Source: a marine bacterium B5-7 (GTDB lineage: Bacteria > Pseudomonadota > Gammaproteobacteria > Arenicellales > CAJQKF01). From it: 64,000 bases of DNA. The position numbers were made by a program, and so were the translations under genes. The stretch spans positions 1-64,000 of the forward strand of contig BQJD01000015.1 in assembly GCA_021604525.1 (NCBI GenBank), read 5' to 3'. Positions 16,125-25,567 of the stretch are shown here, in pieces. The notes below the pieces were generated by a model. The model was given only the letters and a program-made list of their open reading frames with translations, ran no database searches and was not told where the DNA came from. Numbering within the stretch: position 1 is the stretch's first letter; every line of letters begins with the position of its first letter.

Positions 16125-17864
16125 TCAGCCGCCCGGTGTTCCTGCATCGCCATCGATCAGTGACTGGCCCGGCACGACGATACTGAATTCCACTGGCAGC
16201 ATGTCTGCTTTGATACCATCGCCATTGTCGCAAATTCGCGTGTAGGTGCTGGATTCCAGTGATCCGGTTTCAGGGAAATCTTCGCGAAAATGTGCCCCAC
16301 GGGAATCCTCCCGCAGTCTGGCTGCAGCGATGATTATCTGACTTGCCGACAACAGGCTGTGTAAATTCAGCCAGTCATGCCAGGTGAGATTGAATCGCCG
16401 GTCGTCGTCGCTGACACCGGTTGAATCCAGTTCTGCCGACAGTGCCTTAACTCCGTCGGCAGCGCGGTCGAGGCCAGCACGGTCGCGCAGGATACCGGCA
16501 TCGTCCCACATGAGTGCCGATAAACGTTCGCGCAATTCGTAAAGCGCACCCGGTGATTGGGTGAACGGTTTTTCGGCACGCGCTACGGCCGCATCGATGG
16601 CGGACGCATCGACATCGCGACGATGTTTGGACAGGTCAACGAAAGCCGCCATGCTGTCACCGGCGATGGCACCGAAGACGGTTGAATTGGCGACCCCATT
16701 ACCTCCCAGGCGATTTGCTCCATGCACGCCGCCGCAGTCTTCGCCAGCGGCGAACAGTCCGGGCCAGGCAGTGGAACAATCGGCATCGAATTCCACGCCG
16801 CCCATCATGTAGTGCGCGGTCGGCACCACTTCGACTCGGCCACCGGCGAGATCGAAACCGCAGTCGGCGCAGCGCTTGACCATGCCCTTGAACATTCGCG
16901 TGACGTTATCTGGCCCGAGATGCTTCATCTCGATATACACGCCGTCGTTCGGCGATGTCCGTCCGGCCCGCATCTCGGCATAAATTGCCCGCGAGACGAT
17001 GTCGCGGGTGGCGCGTTCGCCGCGCGGATCGTAGTGTTCCATGAAGCGTGCGAGGTCGCCGTTCAGCAGCCATCCGCCGGCGCCGCGCAACCCTTCTTCA
17101 AGCACCGTACCGGTCATGCGGGTATCCGGTCCGCCCAGCAGACCGGTGGGGTGAAACTGCACCATCTCCATATCGCGTAACCCCAGGCCGGCACGCAGCG
17201 CCATGGCAAGGCCGTCACAGCTCTTGTCGCCGCTGGGTGTGTGATAGCGATACATGGTCGGCCCGGCGCCGGTGGCAAGCAGCACTGCGCGGGTGCGTAC
17301 CAGTTTGTAGTCACCGCTGCGCACGTCGATCATCAACACCGCAGCGATACCCGAGCCGTCGGTTGCCGGTAACAGTTCGATGGCACGATGCTCTTCCAGT
17401 CGACGCACATCGCGCGACCAGACTTTTTCCATCAACCGGTTGATGATCTCGATGCCGGTCAGATCGCCCTTGTGTACGGTGCGATCGAAACTTTGTCCTG
17501 CAAAGGCTTTCTGATGCAGCGAGCCATCGGCATTGCGGTCGAAGAAACAGCCGAGCTCGTTTTCAAGCTCGCGTACTCGCACAACCGCCGTCTCGCATAA
17601 TGTCCAGGCCAAGTCCTGGCGTGGCAACCACTTGCCGCCGACGATGGTATCCATGAAATGGCGTTCCACCGAATCACCCGCCGCCAGTGCGACGTTATAT
17701 CCCCCCTGAACCATGCGGGTGCAGCCACTCTTGCCGAGCAGTCCCTTGCTTGCCACGGTAACGCCAAGATCCGGGTTTGCCTTGATGGCATGCAGCGCGG
17801 CAAACAGTCCAGCGCCACCGGCGCCGAGAATGAGGATGTCGGTATTTACGGATTCGATGTGCAT
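16125..17864 (-). CDS. Succinate dehydrogenase/fumarate reductase-like flavoprotein subunit
   Basis: A 579-residue member of the SdhA/FrdA/NadB family. It shows ILGAGGAGLFAALHA near residue 12 and the dicarboxylate-site residues His238 (FHPTG), Arg287 (RATRD), His351 (PTAHYMMGG) and Arg385 (HGANRLGGN). At the position of the histidine that covalently binds FAD in SdhA/FrdA there is Cys48, in SGCTRMVQGG. FAD is therefore probably bound non-covalently. In E. coli FrdA such changes abolish succinate oxidation but keep some fumarate reduction. Last gene of a B-D-C-A operon downstream of a GcvT-domain oxidoreductase. Direction and substrate remain open. Confidence 0.88.
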   Translation of the reverse strand: MHIESVNTDILILGAGGAGLFAALHAIKANPDLGVTVASKGLLGKSGCTRMVQGGYNVALAAGDSVERHFMDTIVGGKWLPRQDLAWTLCETAVVRVRELENELGCFFDRNADGSLHQKAFAGQSFDRTVHKGDLTGIEIINRLMEKVWSRDVRRLEEHRAIELLPATDGSGIAAVLMIDVRSGDYKLVRTRAVLLATGAGPTMYRYHTPSGDKSCDGLAMALRAGLGLRDMEMVQFHPTGLLGGPDTRMTGTVLEEGLRGAGGWLLNGDLARFMEHYDPRGERATRDIVSRAIYAEMRAGRTSPNDGVYIEMKHLGPDNVTRMFKGMVKRCADCGFDLAGGRVEVVPTAHYMMGGVEFDADCSTAWPGLFAAGEDCGGVHGANRLGGNGVANSTVFGAIAGDSMAAFVDLSKHRRDVDASAIDAAVARAEKPFTQSPGALYELRERLSALMWDDAGILRDRAGLDRAADGVKALSAELDSTGVSDDDRRFNLTWHDWLNLHSLLSASQIIIAAARLREDSRGAHFREDFPETGSLESSTYTRICDNGDGIKADMLPVEFSIVVPGQSLIDGDAGTPGG

Positions 17865-17866
17865 GC

Positions 17867-18223
17867 TTACAGTATTCGCCAGATGAATGCGCCACCGATG
17901 AGCGCCGCCAGCACGATGCCGGCGTCGATCAGTTGCGGTGCAAGATTACGTTCATTCCGCCAGGTACCGAATTCCAGCATCATCAGCCGCAGGCCGAAGG
18001 CGAGATGAATGGTAAGCAACACAACGAGACCGGTCTCGGCAGCCTTGACCACCAGGTTATCGGTGAAGGCGAGTCCCGCATCAAGTCGTGCCTCGCCATC
18101 AAGCGCGAGACCGAGCATCAGGAAATGCACGGGCAGAAACAGTGCCAGGGCAATACCCGATATACGATGCAAAAAGAAAGCCCGGTGCGAACGGCCATCG
18201 CTGCGATCCATGTTACGGCTCAT
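17867..18223 (-). CDS. SDH/FRD-like membrane anchor, cytochrome b subunit (SdhC-like)
   Basis: A 118-residue integral membrane protein with three hydrophobic helices. It has LHRISGI near the N terminus and IHLAFGLRLMMLEFG, whose His73 fits the heme b ligand of SdhC. The ATG at 18223 overlaps the previous gene's stop (ATGA); an upstream extension to 18334 is out of keeping with the family. With the adjacent anchor it would bind heme and quinone and dock the flavoprotein/iron-sulfur pair to the inner membrane. Confidence 0.82.
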   Translation of the reverse strand: MSRNMDRSDGRSHRAFFLHRISGIALALFLPVHFLMLGLALDGEARLDAGLAFTDNLVVKAAETGLVVLLTIHLAFGLRLMMLEFGTWRNERNLAPQLIDAGIVLAALIGGAFIWRIL

Positions 18224-18561
18224 GACATGTAACCAACAAATACCGCAACGACCGCACGAGAGCCGAGAAACAGCAACAACCCCGCAAACAGCAGCATGGC
18301 GATATCGATAAATTGCCGGGACAGGCGGGTCCATTCGATCAGCACATTACGGAGGCCGATGGGTGCGTGGATGGCGGCGGCAATGACGAAGGTCTGGTAG
18401 AACAGTGCCCAACCGAAATTGCCACGGGTTCGGCCAAGAATTTCAGCGGCACTCAATCCGCCGCCGCTGGCATATACGATCACGATGATGTGCACCATCA
18501 CCATGACGGCCAGCAATACGGCGGTGAGGCGCTGCAGGACAAATAACCGGGCTTCCGTCAC
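18220..18561 (-). CDS. SDH/FRD-like membrane anchor (SdhD-like)
   Basis: A 113-residue protein with three hydrophobic helices. His24 lies in the first helix (VMVMVHIIVIVY); His65 lies in IHAPIGLRNVLIEW, the position of the second heme b ligand in SdhD. Its ATG overlaps the iron-sulfur gene stop (ATGA). The two anchors with paired axial histidines suggest a type C, heme b-containing complex that reacts with quinone. Confidence 0.8.
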   Translation of the reverse strand: MTEARLFVLQRLTAVLLAVMVMVHIIVIVYASGGGLSAAEILGRTRGNFGWALFYQTFVIAAAIHAPIGLRNVLIEWTRLSRQFIDIAMLLFAGLLLFLGSRAVVAVFVGYMS

Positions 18562-19292
18562 GACGCCACCTTGTCAGTAGCAAGTCCCAGGGTATTAAGC
18601 AGGGTCGCGCGTTTTAAACCGGCGATACTGCGAGTCGGACTGAGTTCCACCGGACAGGCCTCGGTGCAGCGACCCTGGGTGTGGCAACTCGAACAGCCGC
18701 CGGCGGCGCTGACTACTGCTAATAATCCGCGATGATCTCCATGACGGCAGTCGTTGAGCAATGTCCATGCGCGATTAAGTGCGGCGGGGCCGAGATAGTC
18801 CTTGTTCCAGCCAGCCACGTCACAGGCGCTGTAGCACACCGCGCAGTTGATACATTCGATACCGGCATCGGCGTTGCGTCGTTGGCGATCTTCATGAGTC
18901 ACGCTGGCAGGCGGATCATGACGTGTCGCGGTGCCCTCAAAAACACCGCCTGCACGCTGCCATTTTTCAAAGAACGGCGCCATGTCCGTGATGAGATCCT
19001 TGATATGCGGCAGATTGCGCAATGGTTCGATAGTCAGCTCGCTGTTAATGGCGACCCGGGTGACATGGGTGCGGCAGGTCCATCGCGGCCGACCATTGAC
19101 GGTCATGGCGCACGAACCGCATACACCGACCCGGCAGGCGAAGCGGTAGCTCAAGGTGGGATCGATGCGTTGCTGAATCTCGGTGACCACGTCGAGCACG
19201 GTCTGGTTATCTCTTGCAGAGACCGAGTAGGTTTTCAGCGCACCCTTTTCTCCACCCCGCCAGACGTGTACCTGAAGTTGCCCATCGCTCAT
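18558..19292 (-). CDS. SDH/FRD-like iron-sulfur subunit
   Basis: A 244-residue SdhB/FrdB-type protein. The [2Fe-2S] ligands are Cys53, Cys58, Cys61 and Cys73 in the plant-ferredoxin-like domain. The [4Fe-4S] set is Cys147/150/153/157 (CINCAVCYSAC). The [3Fe-4S] set is Cys203/209/213 (CHTQGRCTEACP). All three clusters are therefore intact, giving a full electron wire between flavin and quinone. It starts 44 bp after the GcvT-domain oxidoreductase stop and overlaps the first anchor gene. Confidence 0.92.
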   Translation of the reverse strand: MSDGQLQVHVWRGGEKGALKTYSVSARDNQTVLDVVTEIQQRIDPTLSYRFACRVGVCGSCAMTVNGRPRWTCRTHVTRVAINSELTIEPLRNLPHIKDLITDMAPFFEKWQRAGGVFEGTATRHDPPASVTHEDRQRRNADAGIECINCAVCYSACDVAGWNKDYLGPAALNRAWTLLNDCRHGDHRGLLAVVSAAGGCSSCHTQGRCTEACPVELSPTRSIAGLKRATLLNTLGLATDKVAS

Positions 19293-19336
19293 CTAACTAT
19301 CGTATTCCCCATGGTCTTTACTGAGAAGAGTTTAAC

Positions 19337-21781
19337 TCAGGATTCATTACCCGCGTCAGCTCTGGGGCGCCCACTGCTGGCGTCCCAGACCGGTTCCGCC
19401 AACACCGTGGCCGCACACCGCTTGCCGAGCAGCTCGACGGAAAAACCGCTGCCGACAGCAGCAAAGGCAGATTCCACATAAGCGAAGCCGAGACTCTTGC
19501 CGGTGACGTGACCGTAGCCGCCCGAGGTGGTCACGCCTATGGGCCTGTTGCCATCGAATACCGACTCACCACCCATGACGTCACTATCGTTAGTCGCAAT
19601 CTCGAAGTAAACGCATGAAAGTTCAGCGCCCGTTTCACGAACCTTGAGGGTTGCCTCCTTGCCGATAAAATTATCCTTGGCTTCAGCGAAGAACCGTATC
19701 ATGTCGGCCTCCACCATGGTGATTTCATTGGTGAGTTCCGAGCCATAGCCCTTGTAGGCTTTTTCCATGCGCAGCGAATTGACCGCATAGGCGCCGAAGT
19801 TGGCAATGCCGAAGTCCTGTCCTGCTTCCCATAACGCTTCGTAGACATCAGCGAGATCGGCCATCGGAACATGTAGTTCGAAGCCGAGTTCTCCGACATA
19901 GTTGATTCGCAGCGCGCGCAGCGACACGCCGGCCACGGTGATCTCGCCAGCCGTCAGCCAGGGAAAGGAAGCGTTATCGAGTTGCGCGTCGGTTACTCGG
20001 GCCAGTGTGTCGCGGGACCTGGGTCCCGCCAGCACCAATACGCCCCAGTCGTCGGTGATGTTGTTGACCTCGACGGCTTCGCCATGGATTTTAGCCTGAC
20101 ATAAGGTATCGAAATCACGGTCTTCATAAGCCGCGCCGGAGAGGATGTAGTAGCGTTCACCGTTAAGACGGGTGATGGTGGATTCTCCAGTAATCCGGCC
20201 CTGTTCGGAGAGATAATGGGCCAGCACGATTCCACCATCGCGACGCGGCATGCGATTGGCGGTGACACGATTCAGAAGCGTCTCGGCGTCAGCGCCGCTC
20301 ACCTCGTACTTGGCGAAGCTCGACAGGTCGAGGATCCCCACCCGTTCACGCACGGCGCGACATTCATCGGCGACCACATCGAAGACATTGCTGCGGGTGA
20401 GTCCCGGTACTTCTTCGCGCCCATCCAGAGAGAACCACTGCGGTCGTTCCCAGCCGTTAGCTTCGGTATACACACAGCCGGCATCTGCAAGCCGTTGATA
20501 CAACGTTGAGACCCGAGCCGGACGCGAGGCCGGTCGTTCCTCGCCCGGCAGGTGCAGGGCGTACATGTGTTCATAATCCTGATGCGACTTGGCACGGGTG
20601 TAATCCCCCGGCGCATGTTTGCCGAAACGTCGTGGATCGAGCCCCGCCATGTTGATTTCGCTGTCACCGTAGACCATCCATTGGGCCAGATACTTGCCGC
20701 AGCCGGCGCCGGCCGCGATACCGATCGAGGCGCCGTTACAGTGCCAGAAGTTCCTTAACCCCTCGGCCGGACCGAGCAGCGGATTGCCGTCTGGAGTATG
20801 CGGTATGGCGCCACACACCACCCGCTTGATGCCGAGGTTACGCCATGACGGCATACGCTCCATCACCCGATCGATAAATGGTTCGAGAGTATCAAAATCC
20901 GGATCGAACAATTCGTTTTCCGAGTCCCACTCCGGCCAGCCGCCGCGATGGGTCCAGCACTCCCGCGAACCGCGGGTTTCATAAATACCGATCAGCGCGG
21001 ATTTTTGTTCCTGTCGGTAATAAGCCGATGGATACGGATCGCGCATCACCGGCATCTCATCATCGCGGGCGGCAAATTCATCGAACGTTTCGGTCACGAT
21101 ATAGGTGTGCTGCATGTTGGTGATGGGGCTATCGGTGCTCACCATCTGGCTGATCTGGCGGGCATAGCAGCCGGCCGCATTGACTACCATCTCGCAGATC
21201 ACCGAACCCTGCTCGGTGACCACTTCCCATTCTCCTGATGAACGCATGCGAATATCGAGTACCCGATTATGGGTCACGATGCTCGCACCCATGGCGCGTG
21301 CGCCCTTGGCCAGGGCGTTGCAGCAGCCGGCGGGATCGACGTGGCCGTCATCGGTGGTCCAGGCGCCGGCAATGACGCCGTCGAGATCGATATACGGGTT
21401 TAGCTGGCGAATTTTTGCGGGATCGATAATCTCGCAGTGAAAGCCGAGCAGCTTGCCAACGCCGGCGACATGGCGAAACCACTCAACCTCCTGGGGTTTG
21501 GTGGCGAGACGAATACCGCCCGAACCGTGCCAGCTCACGTATTGACCGGTTAACGCTTCAAGACGCGGATACAGGCGAACGCCGTAATCGTGGATCTTGG
21601 CCATGTTGTAGTCGGCAATGAAACTTGGGCACTGGCCGGCAGCGTGCCAGGTGGAGCCTGACGTCAGCTCGCCTTTTTCAATCAGCAGACAGTCGCTGAC
21701 ACCCTCTTCAGCAAGGTGATACAACAAACCCGCGCCCATCATTCCGCCGCCAACTATGACGACCCGTGCCTGACTTTGCAT
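19337..21781 (-). CDS. FAD-dependent oxidoreductase with C-terminal GcvT folate domain (dimethylglycine/sarcosine dehydrogenase-like)
   Basis: An 814-residue two-part enzyme from the ATG at 21781. The N-terminal half is a DAO-type FAD domain (VVIVGGGMMGAGLLYHL), with WHAAG at 45-49 holding a His at the covalent-flavin position of dimethylglycine dehydrogenase. The C-terminal half is an aminomethyltransferase domain (GESTITRLNGERYYILSG; NYVGELGFELHVP). Relatives demethylate N-methylglycines and pass the C1 unit to tetrahydrofolate. It heads the operon with the four SDH/FRD-like genes. The real substrate is not known. Confidence 0.88.
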   Translation of the reverse strand: MQSQARVVIVGGGMMGAGLLYHLAEEGVSDCLLIEKGELTSGSTWHAAGQCPSFIADYNMAKIHDYGVRLYPRLEALTGQYVSWHGSGGIRLATKPQEVEWFRHVAGVGKLLGFHCEIIDPAKIRQLNPYIDLDGVIAGAWTTDDGHVDPAGCCNALAKGARAMGASIVTHNRVLDIRMRSSGEWEVVTEQGSVICEMVVNAAGCYARQISQMVSTDSPITNMQHTYIVTETFDEFAARDDEMPVMRDPYPSAYYRQEQKSALIGIYETRGSRECWTHRGGWPEWDSENELFDPDFDTLEPFIDRVMERMPSWRNLGIKRVVCGAIPHTPDGNPLLGPAEGLRNFWHCNGASIGIAAGAGCGKYLAQWMVYGDSEINMAGLDPRRFGKHAPGDYTRAKSHQDYEHMYALHLPGEERPASRPARVSTLYQRLADAGCVYTEANGWERPQWFSLDGREEVPGLTRSNVFDVVADECRAVRERVGILDLSSFAKYEVSGADAETLLNRVTANRMPRRDGGIVLAHYLSEQGRITGESTITRLNGERYYILSGAAYEDRDFDTLCQAKIHGEAVEVNNITDDWGVLVLAGPRSRDTLARVTDAQLDNASFPWLTAGEITVAGVSLRALRINYVGELGFELHVPMADLADVYEALWEAGQDFGIANFGAYAVNSLRMEKAYKGYGSELTNEITMVEADMIRFFAEAKDNFIGKEATLKVRETGAELSCVYFEIATNDSDVMGGESVFDGNRPIGVTTSGGYGHVTGKSLGFAYVESAFAAVGSGFSVELLGKRCAATVLAEPVWDASSGRPRADAGNES

Positions 21782-22217
21782 GCTATGAATTTCCCGTATT
21801 GGTTTACACAAATTCCCGGACGGTTGATTGTGCCGCAGCCTGACAATCAACCACAGCAAAAGATAGCAGGCATATTCCAGGACAGCGAGTGATCAATTCA
21901 CAATACGCGCGCCCGACTTACACGAATGCGAAAACCAACCTGATTTTTTCCGCTAATCGAATTATCTGTTTTATGAGGCACGCAACCTCACCTGTCTGAC
22001 GCTACCTTGATATGAATGATTGATCGACTCCGCCAGCGAGGCGCGGCAGTCGAGAATCAACAGTTTTATAAAGGCGAAGGATGTTACTGAGTAGTTGCGT
22101 CCCCATTTGCCTTGTTCTGGCGACCTTCGTTGATTTTGCGATAGGTTCCTGTATCTGAATGTACAAAAAAGCCACCCGAAACAGGTCGTTCGGGTGACGT
22201 GAGGGATTCCGCTGTTA
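21782..22217. other. Intergenic region with no gene
   Basis: This 436-bp gap contains the upstream region of the oxidoreductase operon and the terminator of the isochorismatase operon (listed separately). A minus-strand frame covering 21971-22282 runs through that terminator and into the neighbouring gene, and has no recognisable motif. I see no RNA gene or riboswitch fold. Confidence 0.5.
22165..22196 (-). terminator. Rho-independent terminator of the isochorismatase operon
   Basis: Read on the minus strand, CACCCGAA and TTCGGGTG form an 8-bp GC-rich stem around an 8-base loop, followed by GC and a run of six T. It begins about 22 bp after the stop at 22218. Confidence 0.9.
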
Positions 22218-22895
22218 TCAACGAGCTGAATCAAGAGTCTCGTTGTTTTTAACCACTTCCTGTGCCTTGGCATAACTCTCAATCAACAACTGGTAGGCCG
22301 GGAAGATTTTGGTATAGATCTCTGCCCATTCCTGCGCATCGTCACGATTCCAGGTCTTTTGTAGCTCCGAAGCTACAGCAGCGGCATCCATTGGTACCGC
22401 ACCGGCCTGGACGACGCGGGCCAGAGTGATTTCCTGAGCCATCTTGTTATAGGTACCGGAGGCGTCGATTACGGCAAACACCTTGTAACCCTCCGCCAAT
22501 GCGCTGATTGCAGGAAAGGCCATGCAAACACTGGTAATGGTTCCCGCGATGATAAGGGTCTTACGGCCTGTTGCTTCTACAGCTGCAACAAAATCCGGGT
22601 TATCCCAGGCATTAATTTCACCTTTGCGTGCAATGTACTGAGCGTGAGGCGCGTTCTCGTGAATTTCCGGAATCAGTGGACCATTGGGCCCTTGTGGGAC
22701 CGACGCCGTAGTGATAACCGGCAGCTTTGATAAGGTGGCGATATTGGCTAGAGCGGCAACTCTGGCTCGTAGCTCAGGCATGGGCATGTCGCCTACAGTC
22801 TGGAACAGACCACTTTGATGGTCGATCAAGAGCATCACAGCGTCTTCCGGGTTGATCACGGGACGTTGACCGTCAAAATTGGCTGGTATAGTCAT
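22218..22895 (-). CDS. Isochorismatase-family cysteine hydrolase (paralog 2)
   Basis: A 225-residue YcaC/isochorismatase-like hydrolase from the ATG at 22895, which has a GAGAGAAG site. The putative nucleophile is the Cys in [16 protein letters not shown]. The conserved Asp lies in [12 protein letters not shown]. Family members cleave amides or related bonds. It is a clear paralog of the next gene upstream, sharing GPNGPL, INAWDN and the Cys loop. It ends the pirin-led operon just before a terminator. Substrate unknown. Confidence 0.88.
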   Translation of the reverse strand: MTIPANFDGQRPVINPEDAVMLLIDHQSGLFQTVGDMPMPELRARVAALANIATLSKLPVITTASVPQGPNGPLIPEIHENAPHAQYIARKGEINAWDNPDFVAAVEATGRKTLIIAGTITSVCMAFPAISALAEGYKVFAVIDASGTYNKMAQEITLARVVQAGAVPMDAAAVASELQKTWNRDDAQEWAEIYTKIFPAYQLLIESYAKAQEVVKNNETLDSAR

Positions 22896-22930
22896 GGTAT
22901 TACTTCTCTCGTCAATGGAAAGCGAGGCAA

Positions 22931-23560
22931 TCATTTACCGCTTTCGGTGAGTGTGATGAAACTCGAGATCAAGTTTCGGTAATCAGGGATGTGGTTCGAG
23001 AATAGCGACCCGAGGCCTTCGATATCATTGCGCCAGTCGCGGTGAAGTTCACACGCCAGACCGAACCAGGTCATCAGTTGTACACCGGATTGAGACATGC
23101 GATCCCATGCCGAGTGGCGGGTCAGTTCATTGAAAGTGCCGGATGCGTCAGTGACGACGAAGACATCGAAACCTTCTTCTATGGCAGACAGGGCTGGAAA
23201 CGCCACGCAGACTTCAGTCACCACGCCGGCAATAATCAGCTGCTTTTTACCCGTGGCTTTAACTGCCTTAACAAAGTCCTCGTTATCCCAGGCATTGATC
23301 TGTCCCGGACGAGCGATGTATGGAGCGTCTGGAAACTGCTCCTTCAATTCCGGGACGAGTGGGCCATTTGGTCCTGTCTCAAAACTGGTTGTCAGGATTG
23401 TGGGCAGTCCGAAGTATTTGGCCAGATCGCCTACAGCCAACACATTGTTTTTGAATTTATCCGGATCAATATCGCGAACAAGAGACAATAGACCGGTTTG
23501 GTGGTCGACCAACAAAATCGCAGCATTGTCTTTATCGAGTCGAACATATGGATTACTCAT
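22931..23560 (-). CDS. Isochorismatase-family cysteine hydrolase (paralog 1)
   Basis: A 209-residue hydrolase from the ATG at 23560, with a strong AGGAG site. Features are [13 protein letters not shown] with the catalytic-type Asp, [14 protein letters not shown], and [15 protein letters not shown] with the nucleophile-type Cys. The length fits the YcaC subgroup. Tandem arrangement with a diverged paralog suggests duplication, followed by specialisation or hetero-oligomer formation. It lies 35 bp upstream of paralog 2 and 75 bp downstream of the pirin gene. Confidence 0.88.
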   Translation of the reverse strand: MSNPYVRLDKDNAAILLVDHQTGLLSLVRDIDPDKFKNNVLAVGDLAKYFGLPTILTTSFETGPNGPLVPELKEQFPDAPYIARPGQINAWDNEDFVKAVKATGKKQLIIAGVVTEVCVAFPALSAIEEGFDVFVVTDASGTFNELTRHSAWDRMSQSGVQLMTWFGLACELHRDWRNDIEGLGSLFSNHIPDYRNLISSFITLTESGK

Positions 23561-23635
23561 GATTTTCTCCTGCATGGTTTAGCTGGTGCTATGCACCGGT
23601 GATTTCCGGCTGCCAACTGGCCCCCGGAACCTTGC

Positions 23636-24502
23636 TCAGGCCGGCACTTGTCCGAACCGGCCACTGTTGAAGTCGTTGATTGCTTGCACGATTTCCTTCT
23701 GACTGTTCATCACGAACGGACCATGCCCCGCAATCGGTTCGTCGATGGGTTCACCATTGAGCAGTAGAACGATGGCGTCACTGTTGGCTTCAATGGAAAA
23801 GTTCTGACCATCACGATCCAGCAAGACCATCTGTGCTTCACGAGCGATCTCGCTGCCATTGATTTGCACGGTGCCACGCAGCACGATCAACGCGGTTGTC
23901 CAACCATCGGGAAGTGCTATCTCGCTGTAACTGCCCTGTGTGAGCCGCATATCCCAAACGTTCATTGGCGTGAAGGTGTGTGCCGGACCGGCGTGTCCAT
24001 CGAACTCGCCCGCGATTACCCGCACGGTGCCAGCTTCATCGGGCAGGGCAATGACAGGGATGTCGTGGCTGGAGATCGCCTGATAGCCAGGCAGGGTCAT
24101 CTTGTCCTTGGCCGGCAAGTTCACCCAAAGTTGCACCATCTCAAGAGCGCCACCGGATTGGCTGAATGCCGGTGAGTGGAATTCCTCGTGCATAATGCCG
24201 GCACCAGCCGTCATCCACTGCACATCACCAGGGCCGATAACACCGCCTTGACCGGTTGAGTCGCGATGCGCTACCTCGCCCTTGTAGACGATGGTCACGG
24301 TCTCAAAACCACGATGCGGATGCTGCCCAACGCCGCGAGATTGGTCCGTTGACGTGAAATCGGCCGGCCCAGCGTAATCGAGTAGCAAAAAAGGGCTCAG
24401 TTGCTTGCCGTGGTTGTCGTATGAAAACAGGGAGCGCACAGGGAAGCCGTCGCCGACCCAATGGGAGTGAGGGGCAGTGTAAATACCCAGTGTCTTTTTC
24501 AT
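23636..24502 (-). CDS. Pirin-family bicupin protein
   Basis: A 288-residue protein with the pirin signature. The metal-site histidines and glutamate are carried by QHPHRGFETVTIVYKGEV and by MTAGAGIMHEEFHS. Bacterial pirins include quercetin 2,3-dioxygenases and redox-sensing regulators. A ribosome site (CGGAGAG) precedes the ATG. It is the first gene of the operon with the two isochorismatase-like hydrolases and is divergent from a LysR gene, which probably controls it. The catalytic role here is not known. Confidence 0.9.
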   Translation of the reverse strand: MKKTLGIYTAPHSHWVGDGFPVRSLFSYDNHGKQLSPFLLLDYAGPADFTSTDQSRGVGQHPHRGFETVTIVYKGEVAHRDSTGQGGVIGPGDVQWMTAGAGIMHEEFHSPAFSQSGGALEMVQLWVNLPAKDKMTLPGYQAISSHDIPVIALPDEAGTVRVIAGEFDGHAGPAHTFTPMNVWDMRLTQGSYSEIALPDGWTTALIVLRGTVQINGSEIAREAQMVLLDRDGQNFSIEANSDAIVLLLNGEPIDEPIAGHGPFVMNSQKEIVQAINDFNSGRFGQVPA

Positions 24503-24622
24503 GATGCTCTCCGATATTTCAGTATTGATTGCAAGGTCAGGCTTAAGATAGATTCAGAACACTGAGAGGGGTAGAGTGCTAAAGTGAATCTCAGAGTTCT
24601 ATTTTTTGAACGATAAAACATC

Positions 24623-25528
24623 ATGCAGGACTTGAACGATCTCTATTACTTTGTCCAGGCAGTAGACCACGGGGGTTTTGCACCGGCGGGGCGAGCTCTG
24701 GGCATGCCAAAATCCAAACTCAGCCGTCGCATCGCCCATTTGGAGGGCAGGTTGGGCGTTAGGCTCATTCATCGCACGACACGCCATTTTTCAGCGACAG
24801 AAATTGGCCGAACCTATTACGATCATTGCAAAGCAATGCTGGTGGAAGCTGAGGCGGCGCAAGAAGTGATTGATGAAATACAGGCCGAACCACGAGGCGT
24901 GATTCGCATGACTTGTCCGATTGCGCTGCTGCACGTGCATATCGGTTCGATGCTGGCCGATTTCATGGCGCAGTGCCCTAAGGTTACCGTGCACCTTGAA
25001 GCAACCAATCGTAGCGTTGATGTAGTTAGAGAAGCCGTGGATGTGGCGATCCGTGTTCGCCCACCTCCTCTACAAGACAGTGATCTGGTAATGCGCGTGT
25101 TGGCCGACAGAGGGCAATGCATGGTTGCCAGCCCTCGGCTGGTTCAAAAACAAAACTTTCCAATCTCGCCCATCGAACTGGATGACCTGCCTAGCCTCGG
25201 CCTGGGTAGTCCACAACAAACTTACATCTGGACACTCTTTGGGCCAGAAAATGCACAGGCCAGCGTGCATCACACGCCCCGTTTCGTGACGACTGACATG
25301 ATTGCATTGCGAAATGCGTGTCTGGCAGGCGTTGGCGTTGTCCAACTTCCCTTGCTCATGGTGCGTGATCAGCTAGCGGATGGCGCGCTTGTCAGAGTCG
25401 TTCCGGATTGGGCTCCGCGCCGTGAGATCATTCATGCGCTATTCCCTACAAGGCGGGGCTTATTGCCTTCGGTGCGCGCATTAATCGACTATCTGGTCCT
25501 GCGGTTCGCCAAAATTGACGAAGAATAA
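24623..25528 (+). CDS. LysR-family transcriptional regulator
   Basis: A 301-residue regulator. The N-terminal helix-turn-helix is DLYYFVQAVDHGGFAPAGRA followed by LGMPKSKLSRRIAHLE; the effector-binding domain fills the rest. The short AMCK-like linker and ISP-type sequence place it in the large CrgA/DmlR-like group. It is divergent from the pirin-isochorismatase operon with a 120-bp shared promoter region, the usual layout for a local activator or repressor of that operon. The inducer is unknown. Confidence 0.9.
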   Translation: MQDLNDLYYFVQAVDHGGFAPAGRALGMPKSKLSRRIAHLEGRLGVRLIHRTTRHFSATEIGRTYYDHCKAMLVEAEAAQEVIDEIQAEPRGVIRMTCPIALLHVHIGSMLADFMAQCPKVTVHLEATNRSVDVVREAVDVAIRVRPPPLQDSDLVMRVLADRGQCMVASPRLVQKQNFPISPIELDDLPSLGLGSPQQTYIWTLFGPENAQASVHHTPRFVTTDMIALRNACLAGVGVVQLPLLMVRDQLADGALVRVVPDWAPRREIIHALFPTRRGLLPSVRALIDYLVLRFAKIDEE

Positions 25529-25567
25529 ACTCCAAAGATCAAGCGAGTAGAAACTGCAACCGGACAG

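Noticed and set aside
18732-19481. 249-codon plus-strand frame opposite the iron-sulfur subunit
   Set aside because: Antisense to a gene with three intact cysteine cluster motifs; composition is that of a mirror frame.
21971-22282. 103-codon minus-strand frame in the gap before the oxidoreductase operon
   Set aside because: It runs through a clear terminator and overlaps the isochorismatase gene; no motif. Treated as non-coding.
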